The notes under the pieces were generated by a model. It worked only from the letters and a program-made list of their open reading frames with translations. It was not told the DNA's origin and ran no database searches. A stretch of 52,307 nt of DNA from Novosphingobium sediminicola (lineage in GTDB: Bacteria > Pseudomonadota > Alphaproteobacteria > Sphingomonadales > Sphingomonadaceae): positions 1-52,307 of the forward strand of contig NZ_JACIDX010000025.1 of the NCBI RefSeq assembly GCF_014196525.1, in the 5' to 3' direction. Made by a program: the position numbers and the translations under genes. Below are positions 7,879 to 16,760 of this stretch, piece by piece (position 1 is the first letter of the stretch; every line of letters starts with the position of its first letter).

Positions 7879-9507
7879 TCAGGCCGCGATATTCGAACTT
7901 GCGGCGTCTTCCAGAATGAAGGCGGCCGCGCGCTGGGCAATCATCATCGTGGGGGCGCTGGTGTTGCCACTGATGATTTCGGGCATCACCGAGGCATCGA
8001 CCACGCGCAGCCCCGACACGCCGCGCACGCGCAGGCGGCCATCGACCACCGCCATCGGATCGCTGTCCGGCCCCATCTTGCAGGTGCCGGTGGGGTGATA
8101 GGCGGTGTTGACGATCTGGCGCAGGGCCTGGTCGATCTGGGCATCGCTCTGTACATGGGCGCCCGGCTCGATCTCGGCCCCGGTCATCGGCGCCAGAGCG
8201 GGTTGGGCAAAGATGCGGCGCGCCTCGCGGAAACCGGCGATCAGCGTGCGCATGTCATAGGGATCGGCAAAGAAATTGGGGTCAATGACCGCCTTGTCCT
8301 CCACCCGGTTGCTGGCCAGACGCACCGATCCCTGGCTCTTGGGCCGCAGCAACTGGATCAGCGCCATATAGCCATGCTCGGAAGGAATGACGCGCGCATT
8401 GGCCTTCAACCCAACCAGAAAGGTGATCTGAATATCGGGCCGCCCGCTGCCGTCGGTGCACAGGAAACCGCCGCATTCGGCCACATTGCTGGCCAACATG
8501 CCGTCGCGCCGCAGCAGATAGCGCAAAGGGCTGAGCAATGCGCGGCCATAGGTGCGCGGCGAAAGCGCATAGGATTCCGCGCTGGGGTTTTCCATCGACA
8601 GATGAACCGTGGGATGATCCTGCAAATGCGCGCCCACGCCGGGCAGATCGCACAGCACAGCGATCCCCCTGTCGCGCAGATGCGCCGCAGGGCCGATCCC
8701 GGACAGCATCAGCAATTGCGGCGAATTGATCGCCCCGCCGCACAGCACCATCTCGCGCCGGGCCGAAAGTACGCGCCTTTGCCCGGCCTGCTCGATCTCC
8801 ACCCCGCAGGCGCGGCCCCGGTCAAACAGGATGCGCCGCGCCAGCGTGTCGGACAGCACGGTCAGATTGGGCCGGTTCAGCGCCGGATGCAGAAAGGCCC
8901 GCGCGCTCGACAGGCGGGTGCCGCGCCGCTGGTTGAGGTCATAGGGGCCGAAACCGGCCTGTTTCTCGCCCGCGAAATCCTCGTTGCGGGCGTGGCCCGC
9001 CTGCCCCGCCGCCGCGATGATCGCATGGGTGATGGGGTTGAGCGAGGCGGGACGCTGAACATCGAGTTCGCCGCCCTTGCCATGCCATGGTTTATCTGCC
9101 CCGGCGTAATTCTCCACCGCCATGAACGCGGGCAGGACATCCTGATACGACCAGCCCTGATTGCCCGCACGCTCCCAGCCGTCATAATCCTCGCGCTGGC
9201 CCCTTATATAGACGCCGCCATTGATCGCGCTGCACCCGCCCAGCAATTTGCCGCGGGGAAAGCCGATACTGCGCCCGCCAATCGCATCATTGCCCGACAG
9301 GCTGTGCTTCCAGTTATAGCGCTCATGCGGGATCAGGAAGATATTGCCCACCGGCATGATCGTCTTGATATTGACCGGCCATTGGCGGTCCGAAGGCCCC
9401 GCCTCGATCAGCGCGACCCGATTGGCCGGATCGGCCGAAAGACGGTTGGCCAGCAGGCTGCCCGCCGATCCCGAGCCGATGACGATATAATCGAATGTGT
9501 CGCTCAC
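7879..9507 (-). CDS. GMC-family FAD-dependent alcohol dehydrogenase/oxidase
   Basis: This is a 542-residue glucose-methanol-choline oxidoreductase, similar in layout to choline dehydrogenase and alkane-alcohol dehydrogenase (AlkJ) types. The N-terminal dinucleotide fold reads DYIVIGSGSAGSLLANRL. Near the C-terminus AYHPTGTCKMG carries the catalytic-region His, and SGNTSAPTMMIAQRAA closes the FAD site. The start is a GTG at 9507, placed exactly where the family begins, and it overlaps the upstream transporter stop as GTGA, so translation is probably coupled. Its likely role is oxidation of a primary alcohol to an aldehyde handed to the downstream ALDH. Confidence 0.93.
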   Translation of the reverse strand: MSDTFDYIVIGSGSAGSLLANRLSADPANRVALIEAGPSDRQWPVNIKTIMPVGNIFLIPHERYNWKHSLSGNDAIGGRSIGFPRGKLLGGCSAINGGVYIRGQREDYDGWERAGNQGWSYQDVLPAFMAVENYAGADKPWHGKGGELDVQRPASLNPITHAIIAAAGQAGHARNEDFAGEKQAGFGPYDLNQRRGTRLSSARAFLHPALNRPNLTVLSDTLARRILFDRGRACGVEIEQAGQRRVLSARREMVLCGGAINSPQLLMLSGIGPAAHLRDRGIAVLCDLPGVGAHLQDHPTVHLSMENPSAESYALSPRTYGRALLSPLRYLLRRDGMLASNVAECGGFLCTDGSGRPDIQITFLVGLKANARVIPSEHGYMALIQLLRPKSQGSVRLASNRVEDKAVIDPNFFADPYDMRTLIAGFREARRIFAQPALAPMTGAEIEPGAHVQSDAQIDQALRQIVNTAYHPTGTCKMGPDSDPMAVVDGRLRVRGVSGLRVVDASVMPEIISGNTSAPTMMIAQRAAAFILEDAASSNIAA

Positions 9508-10814
9508 CCTTGAAGATCCTCGGTTCGGCCCCGGCCCAGCGGGGGAATATGGCCGCGAACGGCCAGAAAACTTGCCATATTGACCACCATCAGCGCGCCA
9601 AGCGTGGCGAAAAAGCCTGTCCAGCCCACCACCAGCCACGATCCGGCAAAGGCGCTGGCCAGCGCGCCGATGCGCCCGGCCGCCCCCATCAGCCCCATGC
9701 CCCGCGCCCGCAGCGGCAGGGGAAATGCATGCGCGCCCAGCGCGAACATGGCCGATTGCGCGGCGCTGGCCGTCAGGCCCAGCAGAGCCAGCCCGACCAT
9801 CACGCCCGCCCCGTGCCCGGCCAGCAGGATGCAGACCAACGCCCCAAGCCCGGCCATAACCGGCAGCGTCCGCCGCGACCCCACCCGCATGATCGCCAGA
9901 GCCGCCAGCATCGCCCCCACCGTGCCGCCCATGTTGAACCATGTCAGGCCCAGACTGGTTTCCCGCAGCGAGAACCCCTGCGCCGAGAGCAGCATGGGCG
10001 CCCAGTTGAACATCAGATAGATCAGAAACATGCCCGAGAGCATCGCGGCGGACAGCCCCATCGTGCTGCGCGCCAGATCGCCCTTCATCAATTCTCCCAT
10101 TGGGGGGAGGGCCACACCGGCACGGGGCGGCGCAGCAGCAGAGGCTTCCCCCAACCGCCGCAGCAGCCGGGCCAGTTCATCTCGCCGGTTTGCATCGCGC
10201 GCCATAAAGCCCGGCGATTCCGGCAGACAGCGCAGCAGAATCAGCGCAACCACCATGGTCAGCGCCCCGCTGGCCCAGAACAGCCAGCGCCAGCCCAGCA
10301 AGGGCAGGAGCGTTGCCGCCATGCCGCCGCCCAGAATGCCGCCGATCGACACGCAGACCACGCCGAATGTGACTGCCAGACTGCGCCAGCGGGCCGTGGT
10401 GAATTCGGCGATCATCGCCGCCGCCGTGCCGGGCACACCGCCCAGCCCCACCCCGGCCAAAGCCTTAAGCAGCGCCAGATGCCAGACCGCCCCGGCATAG
10501 CCGGTCGCCAGCGTCGCCGCGCCGAACAGCGCGACCCCCAGCAACAGCGCCACGCGGCGCCCATACTGATCGCCGATCTGGCCCGCCAGCAATGTGCCCA
10601 GCGCCATGCCGACAAAGCCCAGCGCGAAAATCCCGCCCAGAACGCCGCGTTCCAGCCCCCATTCATGAAGCAGGGCCGGAGCGGCCAGCCCGAGCATCTG
10701 ATTGTCCAGCCCGTCCAACACGACCGTCAGAGCAATCAGCATCACCACGCCCAGCCGGTAAAGCCGGACCCCACGCGCCGGACGGCGGGGCATTTCTGTT
10801 GCACAAAGGCCCAA
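9504..10814 (-). CDS. MFS transporter, aromatic-acid/H+ symporter-like
   Basis: This 436-residue inner-membrane carrier has about twelve hydrophobic helices. The first helix has VVLDGLDNQMLG, like the charged DG-D motif of the AAHS family, and the loop between helices 2 and 3 has GQIGDQYGRR, the MFS signature. A TTG start at 10814 is favoured because GAGGAG lies 6 nt upstream; the next ATG (10793) has no ribosome site. It lies inside the oxygenase operon and its stop overlaps the GMC gene start. It probably imports the aromatic substrate or a related acid, which is inference. Confidence 0.9.
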   Translation of the reverse strand: MGLCATEMPRRPARGVRLYRLGVVMLIALTVVLDGLDNQMLGLAAPALLHEWGLERGVLGGIFALGFVGMALGTLLAGQIGDQYGRRVALLLGVALFGAATLATGYAGAVWHLALLKALAGVGLGGVPGTAAAMIAEFTTARWRSLAVTFGVVCVSIGGILGGGMAATLLPLLGWRWLFWASGALTMVVALILLRCLPESPGFMARDANRRDELARLLRRLGEASAAAPPRAGVALPPMGELMKGDLARSTMGLSAAMLSGMFLIYLMFNWAPMLLSAQGFSLRETSLGLTWFNMGGTVGAMLAALAIMRVGSRRTLPVMAGLGALVCILLAGHGAGVMVGLALLGLTASAAQSAMFALGAHAFPLPLRARGMGLMGAAGRIGALASAFAGSWLVVGWTGFFATLGALMVVNMASFLAVRGHIPPLGRGRTEDLQG

Positions 10815-10867
10815 GATCTTCTCCTCGCACGGTGCGGCGATTGGTTCGCCGCTTATCCGTCAAACCT

Positions 10868-10902
10868 GCGCGGCCCCGCCTTCAGGCAAGGCAAGGCCGC
10901 GC
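10868..10902 (-). terminator. Intercistronic hairpin between reductase and MFS genes
   Basis: An outer stem GCGCGGCC/GGCCGCGC encloses an inner stem GCCTT/AAGGC. It lies just after the reductase stop and about 55 bp before the MFS start. With no T-run following, it may stabilise or stop part of the transcript inside the operon. Confidence 0.5.
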
Positions 10903-10907
10903 CTCTG

Positions 10908-11840
10908 TCAGATGTCCAGCACCAGCCGGGACGATTTCGAACCCGAACAGCAGACCATGATCGAACGGTTCGCGGCCTTGTCGGCATCGGTCAGGAAATG
11001 GTCGCGGTGGTCGGGCAGGCCTTCGATCACCTTGACCTCGCAAGTGCCGCAAACGCCCTCGCCGCAGGCAAAGCCAATGTCGATCCCCGCCGTCAGCAGT
11101 GCGTCGAGCATCGTTTCGCCCTCCTCCACGGCAATGGTCTTGCCGCTGCGCGCCAGTTCGAGCGTATAGCCGCCTTCGGTGGCCACCACGGTTTCGGCGC
11201 TGAAATATTCGATGTGGACATGGCCCTGCGGTCGTTCGCTGTTGATGGCCACAAAGGCGTCGAGCATCCCGGAAGGGCCGCAGCAATAGAGATGGGCATC
11301 GGCCGGAGCGTTCCGGCTGATCGCCTGCAAATCCAGCCTTTGGCCGCCCGGTACACCGTCAAAGGCGACGGTGACGCCATCATATTCGGCAACATGGTCG
11401 ACATAGGCCGCGCGGCTGGGCGTGGCGGCGACATAGTGCAGTTCCCAACTGCGCCCCAGCCGGTTGAGCCGCGCGATCATCGGCAACATCGGCGTAATGC
11501 CGATGCCCCCCGCGATCAGCACCGTATGGACTGCATCCTCGACCAGCGGGAAATTGTTCTTGGGCTCGGAAATCTCGACAATATCGCCCGCGCGCCAACG
11601 TTCATGGATATGGCGCGATCCGCCCCGGCTTTCCGGCGAAAGATGCACCCCGATTTCGTAATGCGTACGGTTCGCCGGATCATTGGCCAACGAATAGCTG
11701 CGCGTCAGCCCCGGCGCCAGTTGTACATCGATATGCGCCCCCGGATCGAAAGAAGGCATCAGCCCGCCGCCGACCGGCTCCAGAATAAAGGACAAAATGC
11801 CTTCGGCCTCCCAACGGATGGCCCGAATACGTGCCTGCAT
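10908..11840 (-). CDS. Rieske oxygenase reductase (phthalate dioxygenase reductase/VanB type)
   Basis: This 310-residue electron-transfer protein takes electrons from NAD(P)H through flavin and a 2Fe-2S centre to a Rieske oxygenase. The domains in order are a flavin barrel with RSYSLANDP (about 48-55), a nucleotide domain with VLIAGGIGITPML (about 107-119) and CCGPSGML (about 186), and a C-terminal plant-type ferredoxin with Cys259, Cys264, Cys267 and Cys297. The ATG at 11840 has GGGAGAG just upstream. It follows the oxygenase gene in the same operon. It is the only reductase seen for two oxygenases in the window, so it may serve both. Confidence 0.94.
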   Translation of the reverse strand: MQARIRAIRWEAEGILSFILEPVGGGLMPSFDPGAHIDVQLAPGLTRSYSLANDPANRTHYEIGVHLSPESRGGSRHIHERWRAGDIVEISEPKNNFPLVEDAVHTVLIAGGIGITPMLPMIARLNRLGRSWELHYVAATPSRAAYVDHVAEYDGVTVAFDGVPGGQRLDLQAISRNAPADAHLYCCGPSGMLDAFVAINSERPQGHVHIEYFSAETVVATEGGYTLELARSGKTIAVEEGETMLDALLTAGIDIGFACGEGVCGTCEVKVIEGLPDHRDHFLTDADKAANRSIMVCCSGSKSSRLVLDI

Positions 11841-11948
11841 CACACTCTCCCTTTGGCGCGATGCGTATCGTGACAGGTTCGGGCCGTCATGGATCGGCGG
11901 CCTTTCCTTGCCAGTATGCGTGTCGTCACCTGATTACCCGTTTTTTGG

Positions 11949-11979
11949 GCAGGCCGGCGCATGGATCGCGCCGGCCTGC
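11949..11979 (-). terminator. Intercistronic hairpin between Rieske oxygenase and reductase genes
   Basis: A perfect 12-bp stem (GCAGGCCGGCGC with its complement) and a 7-nt loop lie 6 bp after the oxygenase stop and about 110 bp before the reductase start. In the direction of transcription an A-run, not a T-run, follows. Transcript processing or partial attenuation is therefore more likely than full termination. Confidence 0.55.
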
Positions 11980-11985
11980 GATTGC

Positions 11986-13299
11986 TTATTCCGCCGCCTC
12001 GGTCTTTTCGGGCCAGCGCACCGCCTTGGTCAAGGCGACCTCATAGGCCTGTTGCAGAGTATCCTGCGGATTGTGCAGGAAAGATCCGGCGCGGGCACGA
12101 TAAAAGACCGAGGGATCCTCGACGCCCGGCGGCACGGTGCCCTTGGTGGCCAGCGCGCGGGCGGCCAGCAGCACCCGGCGGCGCACGCGAGCGATCATCT
12201 GGTCGGTGGGGGCCAGATTTTCAAAGCTGTGGTCGGTGATCGGCCCCATGCTTTCGGTCACGGCCTGATCCTGCATGGTGATGTTGGGGATGCCGGTAAA
12301 CTGGGTGCCGTTGCGCTGGCTGTCGCGGTCGATGGCCCAGTCATTGGCCTCGCTGTCGGTCGAGCGCCAGCGGCCGTACCAGTCGGTGGTGTTGGGCGCA
12401 TAGCTGATTTTGTCGAACAGCGGCGTGCCGTCCTTCAGCGTCGAGGTATAGGCCGGATTGCCCGCATCCACCCCGCAGGTGATGTCAAACAGCATCGAAT
12501 GCTCGTCATCCATCGGCACCCATGCGCGGGCGATGGCGCGGGTGGCAAAGCGGTTGTTGGGGGTCTGGGTCCAGAAGGGGAACATGTAATGGGCCACGCG
12601 CCATGACATCTGTCCGTCGTCATTGGGGCGATAGCCGCCATACATCACGCCCCAGTCGGCCTGCGCCACCTCATATTCGGGCGCGCGGTTCAGCACGGTC
12701 GGGCGCATCGGGTGGTCCTCGTCCAGATCGTCGGCATTGATCGAGCCGACATGCAGGAAACCGACATGGCTGGTGTCAATGTCGCCTTCCAGCGCCTGAA
12801 GCCAGTTGCAGTCGCGCTGGAGGCACCAGATCTCGGCATCGGGGTGCATCGTCGCCTCGATTTCGGGCAGCGGCGGCGGGCTGGCCTGATTTTCGCCCAT
12901 ATAGACCCAGATCAGCCCATTGGCCTCATGGGTCTTGTAAGCCTTGGCATGGACCTTTTCCTTGAAATCCATCCGCGCGGGCACCGAGGGCATATCGACG
13001 CATTTGCCGTCCACGTCGAATTTCCAGCCGTGATAGACGCAGCGGATGCCGTTTTCCTCATTGCGGCCGATGAACAGCGAGGCGCAGCGGTGCGGGCAGC
13101 GGTGATCCATGATGCCCACCCGGCCCGAGCTGTCACGAAAGGCGATCAGCTTTTCGCACAGGATCATCAGGCGCACCGGGTCGCCATCGGCCTTGACCTC
13201 GGAGGAAAGGCAGGCCGGCATCCAGTATTGGCGCATGAACGACCCCATGACCGTGCCAGGCCCCACCCGGGTCAGATCGCTACTGTCATTGGACTGCAT
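11986..13299 (-). CDS. Rieske non-heme iron oxygenase, large subunit (phthalate 4,5-dioxygenase-like)
   Basis: This 437-residue aromatic-ring oxygenase subunit has a Rieske 2Fe-2S domain with C68-x-H70 (RCPHRC) and C87-x2-H90 (CVYHGW). The catalytic iron ligands are visible as H178 and H183 in DIDTSHVGFLH, plus a later Asp in the region ITMQDQAVTESMG. Length and layout resemble the phthalate 4,5-dioxygenase type rather than two-subunit naphthalene types, and no beta subunit is present. The ATG at 13299 has GAGGAAGAG upstream. It heads the leftward operon, and a GntR-type dyad lies about 130 bp upstream. Hydroxylation or O-demethylation of an aromatic or steroid-like ring is possible; the substrate is unknown. 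Confidence 0.92.
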   Translation of the reverse strand: MQSNDSSDLTRVGPGTVMGSFMRQYWMPACLSSEVKADGDPVRLMILCEKLIAFRDSSGRVGIMDHRCPHRCASLFIGRNEENGIRCVYHGWKFDVDGKCVDMPSVPARMDFKEKVHAKAYKTHEANGLIWVYMGENQASPPPLPEIEATMHPDAEIWCLQRDCNWLQALEGDIDTSHVGFLHVGSINADDLDEDHPMRPTVLNRAPEYEVAQADWGVMYGGYRPNDDGQMSWRVAHYMFPFWTQTPNNRFATRAIARAWVPMDDEHSMLFDITCGVDAGNPAYTSTLKDGTPLFDKISYAPNTTDWYGRWRSTDSEANDWAIDRDSQRNGTQFTGIPNITMQDQAVTESMGPITDHSFENLAPTDQMIARVRRRVLLAARALATKGTVPPGVEDPSVFYRARAGSFLHNPQDTLQQAYEVALTKAVRWPEKTEAAE

Positions 13300-13425
13300 T
13301 GTCAGGCTCTTCCTCTGCTTTTGGCGGGTCCGGCCCGGCGCATCCCTGTTGTGGAGCGGCGGCCTGCCCTGCCGTGAACTTGTGCCACCCTTGTTAGAGG
13401 CACAGGCTTTGACGCCCCAATCGGA

Positions 13426-13441
13426 ATAAGGTCTTACCATT
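13426..13441. promoter_or_regulatory. Putative GntR operator in the divergent oxygenase/receptor promoter region
   Basis: ATAAGGT-CTT-ACCATT carries the GGT-N3-ACC core and the same ACCATT right half as the sites at 1664 and 2587. A weaker GGA-CGA-TCC dyad (13451-13459) is centred 21 bp further right, echoing the tandem layout at 5043-5079. It lies in the 243-bp gap between two divergent operons. Confidence 0.6.
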
Positions 13442-13542
13442 CAAAAAACGGGACGATCCACTTGCGACCATTCACGCTTTGCTGCTTTTGTGGGTTGCGA
13501 GGCGGTCTTGAAGCCGCCCGATTTATGGGGAGAACCATTCGG

Positions 13543-15777
13543 ATGCTGTACAAATCCGGTTATATATCAGCCATTTTCGCCCTTTGCGCGGCATCATTGC
13601 CGGCATTGGCCATGGCCCAGCAAGCAACCACTCCGGCCAACGCGCCGGCCAGCGAGGATATCATCGTCACGGCCCAGCGCCGCGAAACCACCGTGCGCGA
13701 AGTGCCCTTTTCAATGGCGGCCTTTGGCGGCGAGCAATTGCGCACCCAGCAGGTGTTCAGCCCCGCAGCCCTCGTGCAACAGATCCCCGGCATCACCATC
13801 AACACAGCGGACAAATCGCTTTCCATCGTGGCGATCCGCGGCAATGTTTCCACCTTCCGCACCGCCACGCTGGACACGCCCGTCGCCTATTTCATGGATG
13901 ACGTCTATTACGTGTTCAACAATGACCTGAACGCCAATTTCTATGACATCCAGCGCGTCGAAGTGCTGCGCGGGCCGCAGGGCACCCTGTTCGGGCGCAA
14001 TGTGGTGGGCGGGGCGATCTCGGTCGTCGCCAACAATCCGGTGATGAAGGATGACTATTTCGGCGAAGTGACCGGCGGCAACGGCGGCTATCTGCGCACC
14101 GAAGGCATGCTCAACACCACGCTGGTCGATGACAAGCTGGCCGCGCGCGTATCGTTCAGCACCGAACATTCCGACGGGCTGATCAACACCCCCAACCAGA
14201 GCGGCCATTATGGCCAGACCGACGGCTATGCGATGCGCGGCAAATTGCTGTTCAAGCCCAGCGACCGGCTCAAGATCATTCTGGCGGGCGATTATTCCTA
14301 TACCAGCGGCAATGGCGGCGCGATTCAGCTGGGCATTGGCGGCAATCAGACGATCCCTGCCACATTCGGCAATTTTACCGATGCGCGCTGGACCAACAAT
14401 GATTACGCCCGCTCGCCCTATAGCCAGCGCCTGCGCGGCGGCTATCTGCGTGGCGATCTCGATCTGCTGGGCGGCACGCTGACGGCGATCACCGGCTATC
14501 GCATGAATGACAGCCATGCGATCAACGATGACGTGCCCACCGGCACCGTGACCCCGGTGTTCGACCGCCGTCAGGATGTGCGCAACCGCAGCTTTACCCA
14601 GGAATTGCGCTTTGCCTCGGCGCCCAACCGGCTGTCCTATGTGGTGGGGGCCTATTTCCTCTCGGCCGATGTTTCGACCACGAACACGTTCAATTACAGC
14701 CCCCTGCCCGGTTCGGCCACGGGCGGCGCGATTCGCCCCAATCCGGGCATCACCAATATCGTGCGCGTCCAGAACGGCGATGTCCGCTCGATCGCGGTAT
14801 TTGGCGAGGCGACCTTCAAGGTCACCGAGAAACTGGCCGTGGTGGCGGGCGGGCGCTTTACCAGCGACCGCAAGAACATCACCTATCACGCCTACAGCAA
14901 CAGCGACCCCGGCGCGATTGCCGCCTTCGGCTTCCCCGGCGAGGTCAATGCGGCGGGCGGCAAGACATGGGACGCTTTCACCCCGCGCTTTACCGTGAAA
15001 TACGAACCGGTGCGCAAGGTGAACCTGTATGCCACCTTTGCCCGCGGGTTCAAATCGGGCGGTTTTGTCGACAATGCCTATCGCAACCCCACCATCCCGC
15101 TGGAGCCGGAAAAGGCGCGCAATATCGAAATCGGCGCCAAGACCCGCCTGATCGACAACAAGCTGGATTTCAACGTCTCGATCTTTGATCAGCGGACCAA
15201 CAATCTCCAGAACTTCTCGGGCGCGGGCGGCATTGCCCATACCTATAACGGCACATTGCAGATGCGCGGGCTGGAAATGGAAAGCGTGTTTCGCCCTACC
15301 CCCGCCCTGCGGCTGAGCGCGAATTACACCCATCTGGCGGGGCGTTATACCTCGCTGCGCGATCCGCTGGTCAATGTCGATTATTCGGGCAATCCGGCCA
15401 AGTTCGCGCCGCGCGATTCCTTCACGGTAGGGGCCAGCTATGCCCTTGCCTTGCCCAGCGGCGCTACGCTGACCCCGCAGGCCGATTTCAGCTATTCGGC
15501 CCGCATTTCCACCGATGACGCCAACACGCTGCGCCTCTATCCCAATCTCTATGACAAGACAGAGGGCAAGACGCTCAACGCCCGCCTGACCTTTGAAGCG
15601 CCCAGCAAGCGCTGGCAGATCAATGCATGGGTGAAAAACCTCACCAACAACTTCCAGATCGTCAATGCCGATGACATCACCTCCTTTCTGGCGGTGCCGG
15701 GCCGGGGCGCGACCTATTGGAAGATCTTCACCAATCAGCCGCGCACCTTTGGCCTGACGGTCTCGCTGCACCCCTGA
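13543..15777 (+). CDS. TonB-dependent outer-membrane receptor
   Basis: This is a 744-residue receptor with a signal peptide (hydrophobic stretch ending ALAMAQ), a TonB-box-like DIIVTAQRR, a plug domain (about 45-160, including RVEVLRGPQGTLFGRN) and a 22-strand-type barrel to the end. The ATG at 13543 follows GGGGAG by about 10 nt; an ATG six codons upstream is possible. It begins the rightward operon with the SDR and VanA-like genes. It probably imports the pathway substrate across the outer membrane. The C-terminus ends SLHP rather than the usual aromatic residue, a small oddity for a barrel protein. Confidence 0.93.
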   Translation: MLYKSGYISAIFALCAASLPALAMAQQATTPANAPASEDIIVTAQRRETTVREVPFSMAAFGGEQLRTQQVFSPAALVQQIPGITINTADKSLSIVAIRGNVSTFRTATLDTPVAYFMDDVYYVFNNDLNANFYDIQRVEVLRGPQGTLFGRNVVGGAISVVANNPVMKDDYFGEVTGGNGGYLRTEGMLNTTLVDDKLAARVSFSTEHSDGLINTPNQSGHYGQTDGYAMRGKLLFKPSDRLKIILAGDYSYTSGNGGAIQLGIGGNQTIPATFGNFTDARWTNNDYARSPYSQRLRGGYLRGDLDLLGGTLTAITGYRMNDSHAINDDVPTGTVTPVFDRRQDVRNRSFTQELRFASAPNRLSYVVGAYFLSADVSTTNTFNYSPLPGSATGGAIRPNPGITNIVRVQNGDVRSIAVFGEATFKVTEKLAVVAGGRFTSDRKNITYHAYSNSDPGAIAAFGFPGEVNAAGGKTWDAFTPRFTVKYEPVRKVNLYATFARGFKSGGFVDNAYRNPTIPLEPEKARNIEIGAKTRLIDNKLDFNVSIFDQRTNNLQNFSGAGGIAHTYNGTLQMRGLEMESVFRPTPALRLSANYTHLAGRYTSLRDPLVNVDYSGNPAKFAPRDSFTVGASYALALPSGATLTPQADFSYSARISTDDANTLRLYPNLYDKTEGKTLNARLTFEAPSKRWQINAWVKNLTNNFQIVNADDITSFLAVPGRGATYWKIFTNQPRTFGLTVSLHP

Positions 15778-15787
15778 TCGCCTGAAC

Positions 15788-15813
15788 CGGGAGGGGTTGT
15801 TCGACCCCTCCCG
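15788..15813 (+). terminator. Hairpin after the TonB receptor gene
   Basis: A perfect 10-bp stem (CGGGAGGGGT with its complement) and a 6-nt loop lie 10 bp after the receptor stop and just before the SDR start. No T-run follows. It could reduce expression of the downstream genes relative to the receptor. Confidence 0.55.
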
Positions 15814-15818
15814 CCACT

Positions 15819-16613
15819 ATGAAAGTTTCCCCCATGACCGACACATTCACCCTGCCCGCCAATGGCAGCTTTTCCTTTGAGGGGCGCAGCGCCCTGATCA
15901 CCGGCGGCGGCCGGGGCGTGGGCGAGGCCATCGCCCGCGAGATCCACGCAGGCGGCGGCAAGGTGGCGGTCAGCGATGTCGATGCAGCCGCCGCGCAAGC
16001 CGTGGCGGACTCGCTTGACCCCACCGGGACCAGCGCCATCGCCATCATGCTGGATGTGCGCGTCAAGGACGATTTCATCGCCGCGCGCGACCGGATGGTG
16101 GCCGCATGGGGCCGGGTGGATATCGTCGTCAACAACGCCGGCTATGCCAAACGCACCCCCACGCAGGACATCACCCCCGAGGAATTTGACGAAATCGTCC
16201 AGATCAACATGCGCAGCGTATTCCTGAGCTGCCAGATCTTTTCGCAGCACATGCGCGAGAGCGGCTATGGCCGGATCGTCAACATCACCTCGCTGGCCGG
16301 ACAGAATGGCGGCACGGTGGCCTCGCCCCATTATGCCGCATCCAAGGCGGGGGCGATCATGCTGACCAAATATTTCGCACGCGAACTGGCCGGGACCGGC
16401 GTGACGGTCAATGCCATCGCCCCCGGCCCCATCGACACCGCCAAGGCGCGCCTCAGCCCCGAACAAATCGCCCGCGTCGAGGGCGAAGTGCCGATTGGCC
16501 GTTTCATGCAGGTGGGGGAAATCGCGGCGGCGGCGGCGCTGTTGGCCTCGGACCGGGGCGGGTTTTTCGTGGGCGCCACGCTGGATATGAACGGCGGGCT
16601 TTACCTGCGCTGA
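15819..16613 (+). CDS. Short-chain dehydrogenase/reductase
   Basis: This 264-residue classical SDR has the cofactor motif ITGGGRGVGEA (about 27-37), the structural NNAG (105-108) and the catalytic set S158, Y172 and K176 (YAASK). It would oxidise an alcohol or cis-diol, or reduce a ketone, with NAD(P). The start at 15819 could instead be the ATG at 15834; neither has a strong ribosome site. Lying between the receptor and the second Rieske oxygenase genes, it is presumably a step of the same pathway. A compact terminator follows it. Confidence 0.92.
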   Translation: MKVSPMTDTFTLPANGSFSFEGRSALITGGGRGVGEAIAREIHAGGGKVAVSDVDAAAAQAVADSLDPTGTSAIAIMLDVRVKDDFIAARDRMVAAWGRVDIVVNNAGYAKRTPTQDITPEEFDEIVQINMRSVFLSCQIFSQHMRESGYGRIVNITSLAGQNGGTVASPHYAASKAGAIMLTKYFARELAGTGVTVNAIAPGPIDTAKARLSPEQIARVEGEVPIGRFMQVGEIAAAAALLASDRGGFFVGATLDMNGGLYLR

Positions 16614-16626
16614 CCCATTCATAAGG

Positions 16627-16649
16627 CGGGGTGCAATCATCCCGTTTTT
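16627..16649 (+). terminator. Intrinsic terminator after SDR
   Basis: A 7-bp stem with one G-T pair (CGGGGTG, CAAT loop, CATCCCG) is followed directly by TTTTT. This is the most textbook rho-independent terminator in the window, and it lies 13 bp after the SDR stop. Confidence 0.7.
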
Positions 16650-16760
16650 ATTATGGCTTTATAAGATTGCGATTGGCCTGCCCCCGCCCTCGCCCATACT
16701 CTTGCCCCCAACACAAAGAGCGCCTTAATCCTTGGCGCCGCCAACATTCGGGAGATCGTC

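Noticed and set aside
7399..9513. Long rightward frame of 704 codons opposite the ALDH and GMC genes
   Set aside because: It is antisense to two strongly supported enzymes, has a His/Arg/Ala-rich composition typical of high-GC shadow frames and has no motif.
13711..15771. 686-codon frame antisense to the first TonB receptor
   Set aside because: Same reasons: antisense shadow with no recognisable domain.
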